A stretch of 64,000 bases of DNA from Solirubrobacterales bacterium (GTDB taxonomy: Bacteria > Actinomycetota > Thermoleophilia > Solirubrobacterales > 70-9), in contig JAFKLL010000024.1 of assembly GCA_017304845.1 (NCBI GenBank), forward strand, positions 23,207 to 87,206. Reading direction: 5' to 3'. Under the pieces are notes generated by a model. The model did not search any database and was not told where the DNA came from. It was given only the letters and a program-made list of their open reading frames with translations. A program made the position numbers and the translations under genes. Position 1 is the first letter of the stretch; each line of letters begins with the position of its first letter. Below are positions 9,699-17,344 of this stretch, one piece after another.

Positions 9699-11162
9699 AT
9701 GACGCAACTTACTCAGGAGGCGCCGGTCGGCGGCCTGGTCGAGGAGGAGCCGATCCCGGCCGAGATGATCGAGGCCGAGCACGCCTATCGGCCCGAGACG
9801 CTGAGTCGGGTGCTGGCCGTGGTGGCCGCGGCCGTCGCCCTGGCCAGCCTCGACATGTTCATCGTCAACATCGCCTTCCCCGCGATCGAGGCCGACTTCG
9901 CCGGCAGCTCGATCGGCTCGCTCTCCTGGGTGCTGAACGGCTACGTGATCGTCTTCGCGGCGCTGCTGATGCCGTTCGGGCGGCTGGCCGACCGGATCGG
10001 GCGCAAGCGGATCTTCGTCGCCGGGCTGCTGATCTTCTGCCTCGCCTCCGGGGCCTGCGCGGCGGCCTGGTCGGTGCAGTCGCTGGTCGCCTTCCGGGTC
10101 ATCCAGGGGATCGGGGCGGCGATGCTGATGTCGACCTCTCTGGCCCTGCTGCTCCATGCCTTCCCGCCCGAGCGGTGGCCGGTGGTGATCGGGGTCTGGG
10201 CCGCGGCGGGCGGTGCTGCGGCCGCTCTGGGACCGCCGATCGGCGGCCTGCTGGTCGAGGTCTCCTGGCGCTGGGTCTTCCTCGTCAACCTGCCGGTCTC
10301 GCTCGGCGCCTGGTACTTCGGACGCCGCCTGCTGATCGACTCGAAGGATCCCGAGGAGACCCGTTGGCCGGACCCGGTCGGCATGGTCGCGATGACCCTC
10401 GGGATCGGCGTGATCTGCTGGGGGCTGGTCGAGGCGCCCGACCACGGATGGGGGAGCGCCCGCACGATCGCCGCCCTGGCCGTCGGCCTGCTCCTCCTCG
10501 CCCTCACCTACCTGCGTTCGCGCCGGCCGTCGGATCGGACCATCCCGACCTTGGACGTGGACCTGCTCGGCGCGCGACCCTTCGCGCTGGCCTGCCTGAC
10601 CGGGCTGATATTCATGGTCGCCTTCGCGGCGATGCTGCTGGGCGGGGTCCTCTTCTTCACCGGGGTCTGGGGCTACTCGGTCCTCGAGGCCGGCCTGGCC
10701 TTCGCGCCAGGGCCGGCGATGGCGGCCGTGTTCTCGCTGATCGGCAGCCGCATCGGCGGTCGCTTCGGCACCGGGCCGGTCGCCGCGGTCGGCTGCGCGT
10801 TCGTGGTGCTCGGCAGCCTCTGGTGGTTGGTCCGCCTGGGCGACGCGCCGCACTACCTGACCGAGAACCTGCCGGGACAGGTGCTGATCGGGATCGGCGT
10901 CGGCCTGGTCCTGCCGAACATCGCCGCGGCCGTGGCCTCGACCCTGCCACCGGCCTCGCTGGCCACCGGAACCGCCGTGCTGAGCGCCGGGCGTCAGGTG
11001 GGGGCGGCGCTCGGCGTGGCGATCCTGATCGCGCTGCTCGGCACCGCCGCGATCACCGGCGACGCCGCCGACTTCGACAAGGCATGGCTGATGATCGCCG
11101 TCTCCGCGGCCCTGGCCGGCGCGGTCGCCCTGGGCATAGGCCGCGTCGGGAGGACCGAATAA
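9699..11162 (+). CDS. MFS drug-efflux transporter, DHA2 (14-TM) type
   Basis: Integral membrane proton-driven exporter (487 aa). It has about 14 hydrophobic helices, motif A GRLADRIGRKR between helices 2 and 3, and the FIVNIAFPAIEADF segment typical of EmrB/QacA-like pumps. ATG 9699 is chosen over the upstream in-frame ATG at 9666 because a -10 box lies 7 nt before it and 9666 falls inside the operator. Divergence from an HxlR regulator suggests inducible export of a small toxic compound. Substrate unknown. Confidence 0.92.
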   Translation: MTQLTQEAPVGGLVEEEPIPAEMIEAEHAYRPETLSRVLAVVAAAVALASLDMFIVNIAFPAIEADFAGSSIGSLSWVLNGYVIVFAALLMPFGRLADRIGRKRIFVAGLLIFCLASGACAAAWSVQSLVAFRVIQGIGAAMLMSTSLALLLHAFPPERWPVVIGVWAAAGGAAAALGPPIGGLLVEVSWRWVFLVNLPVSLGAWYFGRRLLIDSKDPEETRWPDPVGMVAMTLGIGVICWGLVEAPDHGWGSARTIAALAVGLLLLALTYLRSRRPSDRTIPTLDVDLLGARPFALACLTGLIFMVAFAAMLLGGVLFFTGVWGYSVLEAGLAFAPGPAMAAVFSLIGSRIGGRFGTGPVAAVGCAFVVLGSLWWLVRLGDAPHYLTENLPGQVLIGIGVGLVLPNIAAAVASTLPPASLATGTAVLSAGRQVGAALGVAILIALLGTAAITGDAADFDKAWLMIAVSAALAGAVALGIGRVGRTE

Positions 11163-11163
11163 A

Positions 11164-11169
11164 TAGGCT
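11164..11169 (+). promoter_or_regulatory. -10 box for leaderless trpS
   Basis: TAGGCT followed by 8 nt and the ATG at 11178. No SD precedes the ATG. It sits immediately after the MFS stop codon. Confidence 0.58.
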
Positions 11170-11177
11170 TGCGCCCG

Positions 11178-12170
11178 ATGCGAATCTTTTCGGGAATCCA
11201 GCCGACCGGGCGCAAGCACCTCGGCAACTACATCGGGGCGATCAGGCAGTACGTCGAAAGTCAGGAACGCGGCGACCCCGCGATCTTCTCGATCGTCGAC
11301 CTGCACGCCACCACGGTCGCCTACGACCCCGCCCAGCTTCGGACCAACCTCTACGACACCACCGCCACCCTGCTGGCGGCCGGCCTGGAGCCCGATCGCT
11401 GCGTGCTCTTCCGGCAGTCCGACGTTCCCGAGCACACCGAGCTGACCTGGCTGATCAGCGCCGTCTGCGCCCACGGCGACCTGAACCGGATGACCCAGTT
11501 CAAGGACAAGTCCGGGCAGCAGAAGGACCTGGTCTCGGCCGGCCTCTTCATCTACCCGCTGCTGATGGCCGCCGACGTGCTCGCCTACCGCACCGACGAG
11601 GTCCCGGTCGGTGACGACCAGCGTCAGCACATCGAGCTGACCCGGGAGATCGCCCGTCGCTTCAACGAGCGCTTCGGCGAGACCCTGGTCGTGCCCGACC
11701 ACCGGATCCCGGCGATCGGCGCGAGGATCATGGACCTGCAGGAGCCGAACCGCAAGATGTCGACCTCGGTCGGGGCCGACAGCGGCCGGATCTACCTGCT
11801 CGAGACCGAGAAGGAGACCCGCAAGAAGCTGGCCAGCGCCGTCACCGACTCGGGCCGTGAGGTCAGGCGGGGCGAGGGCAAGGAAGGCGTCGCCAACCTG
11901 ATCGGGATCTACGCGGTCGCCACCGGCAAGACCGAGGACGAGGTCGAGGCCGAGTTCGAAGGCGCCGGCTATGGCGACTTCAAGAAGGCGGTCGGCGAGT
12001 CCGTGGTCGAGTACCTGGCGCCGGTGCGAGAGAGGTACCCGGAGATCCGGGCCGACGAGGCCGGCATGGAGCGGATCCTGGCCGCGGGCGCCGCCCGCGC
12101 GCGGGAATTGGCCGCGGTGACGCTGGCCGCCGTCCGCGCGGCGATGGGCGTCGGAGTGCCGCGCGGCTGA
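11178..12170 (+). CDS. trpS: Tryptophanyl-tRNA synthetase
   Basis: Class I aminoacyl-tRNA synthetase charging tRNA-Trp (330 aa). The HIGH-type motif is HLGNYIGA, the KMSKS-type motif is KMSTS. FSGIQPTGRKHLGNY at the N-terminus is the usual bacterial start. ATG 11178 is preferred to TTG 11169, which overlaps the -10 box. I see no Trp-rich leader or T-box upstream. Confidence 0.97.
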   Translation: MRIFSGIQPTGRKHLGNYIGAIRQYVESQERGDPAIFSIVDLHATTVAYDPAQLRTNLYDTTATLLAAGLEPDRCVLFRQSDVPEHTELTWLISAVCAHGDLNRMTQFKDKSGQQKDLVSAGLFIYPLLMAADVLAYRTDEVPVGDDQRQHIELTREIARRFNERFGETLVVPDHRIPAIGARIMDLQEPNRKMSTSVGADSGRIYLLETEKETRKKLASAVTDSGREVRRGEGKEGVANLIGIYAVATGKTEDEVEAEFEGAGYGDFKKAVGESVVEYLAPVRERYPEIRADEAGMERILAAGAARARELAAVTLAAVRAAMGVGVPRG

Positions 12171-12243
12171 AAGGCCGGAACCATCGGGCCGGATAGGCCC
12201 GCAAATAGCGGAATTCCTGCCGAGGGCCGACCGATGGCCTCTT

Positions 12244-12249
12244 TACGCT
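12244..12249 (+). promoter_or_regulatory. -10 box for leaderless scpA
   Basis: TACGCT followed by GTTGTGA (7 nt) and ATG 12257. An upstream hairpin CGGGCC/GGCCCG at 12185-12201 may end trpS transcripts. Confidence 0.6.
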
Positions 12250-12256
12250 GTTGTGA

Positions 12257-13018
12257 ATGGCTTCCAGACTGGAACTGGACCTCGACCTGGATCTCGATGT
12301 CTTCATCGGGCCGTTCGATCTGCTCCTCAGCATCGTGCTGCGGGAGGAGGTAAGCCTGCTCGAGGTCGAACTCGGTGAGATCGTCGCCACCTACGTGACC
12401 AGGTTGGAGGAGCAGGGCGAGCTCGAGCTCGAGGTCGCGACCGAGTTCCTGGTTCTCGTCGCCGCGTTGCTCGAGCTGAAGTCCCGTCTGATGCTTCCGG
12501 GCGCGGAAGAGGATCTGACGGACATGGAGCCGGCCGAGGCGGTCGAGGAGCTGGTCGCCAGGATGTTGGAGTACCGCCGCTACCGCGACGCCGGCCGGGC
12601 CCTGGCCGGGCACTTCGAGAGTCAGCGCGGCTACCTGTACAGGTCGGCGCCGCTGCCCTCCGAGTTGCGACGGGTCGAGGTCGAGACCGCGGAAAAGGTC
12701 TACGAGCCCGAGCAGCTGGCCGCCGCCCTCGGTGATCTGCTCGAACCGCCGGCCCGCCCCGACCTCTCCCACATGCGGGCCACCGTCTCGCTGCGCCGCC
12801 GCCTCTCCGTGGTGCGCTCGGTGCTGATGAACCGGCCCGTCTTCGACTTCGACGACGAGTTCGGCGAGGAGGACCGGATGACCCAGGCGGTGACCATCTT
12901 CGCCCTGCTCGACCTCTACAAGAAGGGCGAGGCGGTCTGGGAGCAGAGCGAGTCCTGCGGCCCGATCACCGTCAAGCGCACCCAGCCCGGCCAATCCGAA
13001 CTGGCCCGCACCGCATGA
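12257..13018 (+). CDS. scpA: Segregation and condensation protein A
   Basis: Kleisin subunit of the SMC condensin (253 aa). After an acidic LELDLDLDLD run it has FIGPFDLLLSIVLREEVSLLEV, the ScpA N-terminal signature that contacts SMC, and VAATEFLV-like helices. It overlaps scpB by ATGA. The partner gene smc begins at 62594 in the same window. Confidence 0.94.
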   Translation: MASRLELDLDLDLDVFIGPFDLLLSIVLREEVSLLEVELGEIVATYVTRLEEQGELELEVATEFLVLVAALLELKSRLMLPGAEEDLTDMEPAEAVEELVARMLEYRRYRDAGRALAGHFESQRGYLYRSAPLPSELRRVEVETAEKVYEPEQLAAALGDLLEPPARPDLSHMRATVSLRRRLSVVRSVLMNRPVFDFDDEFGEEDRMTQAVTIFALLDLYKKGEAVWEQSESCGPITVKRTQPGQSELARTA

Positions 13019-13587
13019 ACGACCTGAGCCGCAAGATCGAGTCGCTGCTCTTCCTCTCGAACCAGCCGGTCACCGAGATGGCGCTGGCCGAGGCCTGCGA
13101 GGTCGAGCTGGAGGAGATCCAGGGGGCGCTCGCCGCGCTCGAGGAGGAGATGGCCCCCGGACGGCGCGGGATCCTGCTGCGGAGGGTCGGCGGCGGCTTC
13201 ACGCTGGCCAGCGACCCGGCCGCCGAGGCGGCGGCTAGACGCCTGCTCTCCAAGCCCCGGACCCCGCCGCTGACCCAGGCCCAGGCCGAGACCCTGGCCA
13301 TCGTCGCCTACCTGCAGCCGGTCGCGCGCCCCGAGATCGCCCGGATCCGCGGCGTCTCCTCGGAATCGGCGGTGAACAGCCTGGCCGAACGCGGGCTGAT
13401 CGAGGAGGCGGGCCGGTCCAGGTTCGGCGCCTCGATCTACCGCACCTCGGCCCTGTTCGAGAAGGTCTTCGGCCTCGACGGCCTCGACGCCCTGCCCGAC
13501 CCGTCCCGGTTCGATCCGACCCCGGAGGACGAACGGGAGATCCGGGAACGCCTGCTCGCGGCCGGCGAGCAACGCGCCGAGTCCTGA
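13015..13587 (+). CDS. scpB: Segregation and condensation protein B
   Basis: Tandem winged-helix protein that binds the ScpA kleisin (190 aa). KIESLLFLSNQPVTEMAL and TQAQAETLAIVAYLQPVARPEIARIRGVSSESAVNSL are characteristic regions (given here only in part as motifs). Translationally coupled to scpA. Length is usual. Confidence 0.93.
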   Translation: MNDLSRKIESLLFLSNQPVTEMALAEACEVELEEIQGALAALEEEMAPGRRGILLRRVGGGFTLASDPAAEAAARRLLSKPRTPPLTQAQAETLAIVAYLQPVARPEIARIRGVSSESAVNSLAERGLIEEAGRSRFGASIYRTSALFEKVFGLDGLDALPDPSRFDPTPEDEREIRERLLAAGEQRAES

Positions 13588-13593
13588 GAGACC

Positions 13594-13616
13594 ACGGGGC
13601 TCGGACCGGGCCCCGT
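13594..13616 (+). terminator. Hairpin terminator after scpB
   Basis: ACGGGGC (13594-13600) pairs with GCCCCGT (13610-13616); the intervening TCGGACCGG extends the stem to about 10 bp with a very small loop. No T-run. Confidence 0.55.
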
Positions 13617-13676
13617 CGCCCGTCGCTGGTAGCTTTTCGCCGTCCAGTTCGTCCAGCCAGTCCTAGGGAGATCGCC

Positions 13677-14837
13677 TTGAAGAAGCTCGCAGTCCTGCTC
13701 GTAACGCTGCTCGCCGGGTTCGCCGTAACCGCCTGCGGCAGCAGCAACAGCAACAAGGAAGTCACCTCCGACACGCTCGCGTCGGCCATGGACGAGGTCT
13801 GCACCGAGACCAACGCGGACTTCGATTCGCTCGGCGTGCGCGGGCTTTCGAACCCGGCCATCGCGCTCGAGTTCCAGGGCACGGCCGAGGTCCGCCAGGC
13901 GGTGATCGACGGCTTCGAGGAACTCAACGTGAACGACGATGCGCAGGCCGAGCTGGACAAGTACGTCGCCGCCTCCGAGAAGATCATCGCTCAGGACAAG
14001 GCGATCGCCAAGGCCGCCGAGGACGGCGACCAGAAGGCGATGGGCGAGGCCTTCGCCGCCCAGGACGCCGCCTTCAAGGAGCGCGACAAGGTCGCCAAGG
14101 AGCTGGGGACCGAGGTCTGCGGCCAGACGCCTGACATCAAGGTCGAGGACACCGGCACCGCGCCGCCCTCCGATCTCGACGCCGTCGAGCCGAAGAACAC
14201 CGTCGAGGAAGCCGCCGACCAGTACCTGAAGGATGGCATCAGCGGAGACTGCGAGGCGATCAACGCCAACCGCCACACCGACGCGGGCGAGCTCGCCGAG
14301 GAGAGTTGCGCCTCGGTCAAGAAGGCGCTGGTCAACGGCAAGGTGGCCGGGACCGAGAGCTACGGCCCGGTCGGTCAGGCGGAGATCGTTGGCAACGCGG
14401 ACATCCACCTGCCGACCTACTTCGTCACCGATCTTGACGGCAACCTCCGTTACGGCGGCGACGCGATCAACGACCAGGGCGGCCTGCGCCCGGCCCCGGA
14501 GGGCAACGACGCCCAGGCCACCGCCGAGGCCACTGTCCAGACGATCCGGGACAACGACGTCGATGCCTTCAACGCGACCCTGCCGGACAGCGAGAGCGCC
14601 TTCTTCGTCAAGGGCGGAGACGTCGCCGACTTCAGCGACGGCAAGTTCACCAAGGAGTTCGTCGCCGACATCAAGGACGGCGACGCCGAGCCCGTCCAGC
14701 TGGGGCTCAACTCGACCTGGGGCTTCTACTTCCTCGAAGGCAGCAAGTACGACTGGGTCATGGCGATGATCCACATCCCCGGCCTGGGTGGCCACTACCG
14801 CTTCAGCGGCTACTACCCGGTGCCGAAGCCCGAGTAG
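13677..14837 (+). CDS. Secreted lipoprotein of unknown function
   Basis: 386 aa. TTG start with a good AGGGAG SD at 13665-13670. The N-terminus KKLAVLLVTLLAGFAVTAC is a lipoprotein signal; Cys20 in VTAC|GSS would be lipidated and the mature protein anchored outside the membrane. The mature N-terminal half is helical and Ala/Lys/Glu-rich. From about residue 175 it looks like two related alpha/beta modules (TVEEAADQYLKDGISGDC and ATAEATVQTIRDNDVDAF start similarly), ending in an aromatic C-terminus. I do not recognise a family. No operon partner. Confidence 0.85.
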   Translation: MKKLAVLLVTLLAGFAVTACGSSNSNKEVTSDTLASAMDEVCTETNADFDSLGVRGLSNPAIALEFQGTAEVRQAVIDGFEELNVNDDAQAELDKYVAASEKIIAQDKAIAKAAEDGDQKAMGEAFAAQDAAFKERDKVAKELGTEVCGQTPDIKVEDTGTAPPSDLDAVEPKNTVEEAADQYLKDGISGDCEAINANRHTDAGELAEESCASVKKALVNGKVAGTESYGPVGQAEIVGNADIHLPTYFVTDLDGNLRYGGDAINDQGGLRPAPEGNDAQATAEATVQTIRDNDVDAFNATLPDSESAFFVKGGDVADFSDGKFTKEFVADIKDGDAEPVQLGLNSTWGFYFLEGSKYDWVMAMIHIPGLGGHYRFSGYYPVPKPE

Positions 14838-14859
14838 CCGGGCTGACATAGTTCGACCC

Positions 14860-15558
14860 ATGCGGCTGGCCAAGTACCTCGCCCACGCGGGCGTCGCCTC
14901 ACGGCGCAAGTCGGAGTCGATCATCGCGGCCGGACGGGTGCGGGTCGGCGGCCGGGTCGTCACCGATCCCGCCCACGGGGTGGAGATCGGCGACGACATC
15001 CGGGTCGACGGCCACGCGGTCGTCCCGGAGGGCCGCGAGGTCTGGATGGTCAACAAGCCGCTGGACGTGATCTCGACCGCCGACGAGCCCGGCAAGCGCC
15101 AGGCTGTGGTCGACCTGGTCGACAGCACGGCCCGGCTCTACCCGGTCGGCCGGCTCGACGCCGACTCGATCGGCCTGATCCTGCTCACCAACGACGGCGA
15201 GCTGGCCAACCGCCTCACCCACCCCCGCTACGGGGTGGCCAAGACCTACCGGGCCACGCTCCGCAAGCCGGTCCGGGACGACGACCTCCAACGGTTGAGG
15301 ACCGGCGTGAAGCTGGAGGACGGCCCGACCGCGCCGGCCGAGGTGAGGCGGCTCGGGGAGCGGGAGATAGAGCTGACGATCCGCGAGGGCCGCAACCGTC
15401 AGGTGCGCCGGATGGCGGAGGCGGTCGGCAACCAGGTGGTCGCGCTGCAGCGGATCTCGATGGGGTCGCTGCGGCTCGGTCGGCTCGGCCTGGGCCGCTC
15501 CCGGCTGCTCGACGAGCGTGAGGTCGAGCGGCTCTGGGAAGATGCAGCGGATGAGTGA
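14860..15558 (+). CDS. rluB: 23S rRNA pseudouridine synthase, RluB/RsuA family
   Basis: N-terminal S4 RNA-binding domain (MRLAKYLAHAGVASRRKSE) and catalytic domain with the RsuA/RluB signature GRLDADSIGLILLTNDGEL, whose Asp is catalytic. 232 aa. The modified site (rRNA U2605-type for RluB) is inferred from family and not provable here. ATG 14860 starts at the S4 domain. The last 8 bp overlap the chorismate mutase gene, so this begins a short operon with aroH and the aminotransferase. Confidence 0.92.
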   Translation: MRLAKYLAHAGVASRRKSESIIAAGRVRVGGRVVTDPAHGVEIGDDIRVDGHAVVPEGREVWMVNKPLDVISTADEPGKRQAVVDLVDSTARLYPVGRLDADSIGLILLTNDGELANRLTHPRYGVAKTYRATLRKPVRDDDLQRLRTGVKLEDGPTAPAEVRRLGEREIELTIREGRNRQVRRMAEAVGNQVVALQRISMGSLRLGRLGLGRSRLLDEREVERLWEDAADE

Positions 15559-15940
15559 AGCCGCAGCCGATCAGCCCAGGGTCACCGCCATCCGCGGGGC
15601 CGTCCAGCCGGGCGCCAACGCCGCCGATGAGATCCTCGAAGCGACCGAGCGGTTGATGCGCGAGATCGTCGCCGTCAACGAGCTCGACCCGGATCAGATG
15701 ATCAGCGCGATCTTCACCACCACCGAGGACATCGACGCCGAGTTCCCGGCCGCCGCGGCCCGTCGCATGGGGCTGAACGACGTTCCGCTCATGTGCGCCC
15801 GCGAGATTCCCGTGCCCGGGGCGATGCCGGGCGTGATCCGGGTGATGCTCCACTGCTACCTGCCCGCCGGCCGCAAGGCGCGCCACGTCTACCTAGGGGA
15901 GACGCGTAACCTCAGGGCCGACCTCGACGCCGCCCAGTGA
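15551..15940 (+). CDS. aroH: Chorismate mutase, AroH type
   Basis: Converts chorismate to prephenate, the branch point to Phe and Tyr. At 129 aa it is the trimeric AroH fold rather than the helical AroQ type: ITAIRGAVQ-like start (VTAIRGAVQPGANAADEI), MISAIFTTTEDIDAEFPAAAARRMG, VPLMCAREIPVPGAMPGVIR and RKARHVYLGE. The Arg in IRGAVQ and the Glu in TTTEDI fit known active-site positions. ATG 15551 is favoured; an in-frame ATG at 15542 also exists. Confidence 0.93.
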   Translation: MSEAAADQPRVTAIRGAVQPGANAADEILEATERLMREIVAVNELDPDQMISAIFTTTEDIDAEFPAAAARRMGLNDVPLMCAREIPVPGAMPGVIRVMLHCYLPAGRKARHVYLGETRNLRADLDAAQ

Positions 15941-15953
15941 GCCGCAACTCCCG

Positions 15954-17066
15954 ATGACAGTCCGCTTCAACAGCCACCTCGCCTCGATCCCCGGCTACAC
16001 CCCCGGTGTGCCGAAGGGCCACACGGCCCAGGACGTCGCCGGATCCGACCTGGCGCAGCTCGCCTCCAACGAGTCGCCGTTCCCGCCGCTGCCCGAGGTG
16101 GTCGACGCGATCGCCGCCGCGGCCGGCTCGATGAACAGGTACCCGGACCCGGACGCCACCGCGCTGCGTCGCCGCCTGGCCGACCGGCACGAGATCGAGC
16201 CGGGCCAGATCTCGGTCGCCAACGGTTCCTGCGACTTCCTGCTCGCCGCCGCCGAGGCGCTGCTCGAGCCGGGGGCGGAGATCGTGTACGCCTGGCCGTC
16301 CTTCTCGATGTACCCGAACATGGCCGCGATGACCGGCGCCCGCGAGATCCGCGTGCCGCTCCGCGAAGACCAGAGCCACGATCTCGAGGCGATGCTGGAC
16401 GAGATCACGGCCGCGACCCAGATCGTGATCGTCTGCAACCCGAACAACCCGACCGGCACCTATCTGCCCTTCGCGGAGATCGCCGACTTCGTCGCCCGGG
16501 TGCCCGACCACGTCACCGTGATCGTCGACGAGGCCTACATCGAGTTCCAGACCCGCGACGATCCGGCGCTCTCGATCGACCTGATCAAGCAGTTCCCGAA
16601 CGTGGTGCTGCTCCGCACCTTCAGCAAGACCCACTCGCTGGCCGGCCTCCGGGTCGGGTACGCGATCGGCTCGCCCGCCTTCAAGGCCGCGATCGACGCG
16701 GTCCGCCAACCCTTCAGCGTCAACGCCCTGGCCCAGGCCGCGGCGACCGAGGCGCTCGAGCACGGCGATCAGATCCAGCGTCAGATCGAGACCCAGATCA
16801 TCGAGCGGGTCCGGGTCGAGAGCGGCGTCGCCGAGTTGGGCCTGACCTCGGCCGCGACCGAGGCGAACTTCTCCTGGATCTCGCTCGGCGAGAACGGGGA
16901 GGAGATCGAGGACGCGGTGGTCGGGGTGCTGGCCGAGGCCGGCATCGTCGTCCGCCCCGGACGCCTGCTCGGCGGCCCGGGATGGCTGCGGGTCTCCTAC
17001 GGCACGCCCGAGGAGAACGACCGCTTCATCGCCGCACTGGGCGATGCGATCTCCCGTCACGGCTAG
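15954..17066 (+). CDS. HisC-like aminotransferase, probably aromatic amino acid transaminase
   Basis: Fold-type I PLP enzyme (370 aa) of the histidinol-phosphate/aromatic aminotransferase group. It has LASNESPFPP, NPNNPTGTY, DEAYIEF, the PLP lysine in TFSKTHSLAGLRVGY, and the C-terminal RPGRLLGGPGWLRVSYG. The family includes both HisC and prephenate- or phenylpyruvate-specific enzymes. Its place between chorismate mutase and DAHP synthase favours an aromatic role, but no histidine genes are present to decide. The stop codon is followed at once by a small hairpin. Confidence 0.88.
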   Translation: MTVRFNSHLASIPGYTPGVPKGHTAQDVAGSDLAQLASNESPFPPLPEVVDAIAAAAGSMNRYPDPDATALRRRLADRHEIEPGQISVANGSCDFLLAAAEALLEPGAEIVYAWPSFSMYPNMAAMTGAREIRVPLREDQSHDLEAMLDEITAATQIVIVCNPNNPTGTYLPFAEIADFVARVPDHVTVIVDEAYIEFQTRDDPALSIDLIKQFPNVVLLRTFSKTHSLAGLRVGYAIGSPAFKAAIDAVRQPFSVNALAQAAATEALEHGDQIQRQIETQIIERVRVESGVAELGLTSAATEANFSWISLGENGEEIEDAVVGVLAEAGIVVRPGRLLGGPGWLRVSYGTPEENDRFIAALGDAISRHG

Positions 17067-17080
17067 CGCCGGATCGGCGC
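17066..17080 (+). terminator. Small perfect hairpin at the end of the aminotransferase gene
   Basis: GCGCCG (17066-17071), loop GAT, CGGCGC (17075-17080). It overlaps the last base of the stop codon and ends 4 bp before the extended -10 box of the aromatic leader. It may be a weak terminator or a protein-binding palindrome in the -35 zone. Confidence 0.45.
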
Positions 17081-17083
17081 ACC

Positions 17084-17092
17084 TGATACAAA
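17084..17092 (+). promoter_or_regulatory. Extended -10 promoter of the DAHP synthase leader transcript
   Basis: TG-A-TACAAA, an almost consensus extended -10 element. It ends 7 nt before the GTG at 17100, so the leader peptide would be translated from a leaderless mRNA. No -35 consensus is seen, as is common for extended -10 promoters. Confidence 0.72.
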
Positions 17093-17099
17093 GCTGTCA

Positions 17100-17201
17100 G
17101 TGAAGACGCACTTCGACAGCCGCCTCGCCCTCTCGGGCACGGCCGACCGCGACCGCGGTCCCCTCGGTGCTGCCTTCTATTCCTATTGGCGATTTATCTA
17201 G
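17100..17201 (+). CDS. Aromatic-rich leader peptide ahead of DAHP synthase
   Basis: A 33-codon ORF starting GTG-AAG-ACG and ending TAG at 17199-17201. The last eight residues are FYSYWRFI, so five of the final eight codons specify Phe, Tyr, Trp (ttc, tat, tat, tgg, ttt). The first 25 residues hold a single aromatic residue (Phe5). Start position is set by the -10 box 7 nt upstream. The ORF lies between the aminotransferase gene and aroF, and its stop is 143 bp before the aroF start. The content and place match an attenuation leader peptide in which ribosome stalling reports scarcity of charged aromatic tRNAs (inference). The ORF is too short for ordinary gene finders. Confidence 0.82.
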   Translation: MKTHFDSRLALSGTADRDRGPLGAAFYSYWRFI

Positions 17202-17344
17202 GCGTCCGTCCGGTGATGCGGGTTCAGACCTGCAGCGATTGATGTAACAGCCGCCGGGCGCCGAGAAGTTCAAGGTCGCCTGCTGCCGTGAGGCCTGGCG
17301 AAAGTAGAGTCTTCAAGCAGTACAGGAAAGGTAAAAGCAGAAAA
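17202..17344 (+). promoter_or_regulatory. Structured leader between aromatic leader peptide and aroF
   Basis: 143 nt without a convincing gene. GCGGGT (17218-17223) and ACCTGC (17228-17233) can form a stem just after the leader stop. Further on, GGGCG near 17256-17260 can pair with CGCCT near 17277-17281, and CGCC there can alternatively pair with GGCG near 17297-17300, so competing structures exist. The last 50 nt turn A-rich. This is where an attenuator would lie, but I cannot fold it reliably. Confidence 0.55.

Noticed and set aside
17221..17240. tRNA-like GGTTCAGACC (T-arm-like) in the aromatic leader region
   Set aside because: No acceptor stem, anticodon arm or CCA-proximal pairing around it; it is part of a small GCGGGT/ACCTGC stem.
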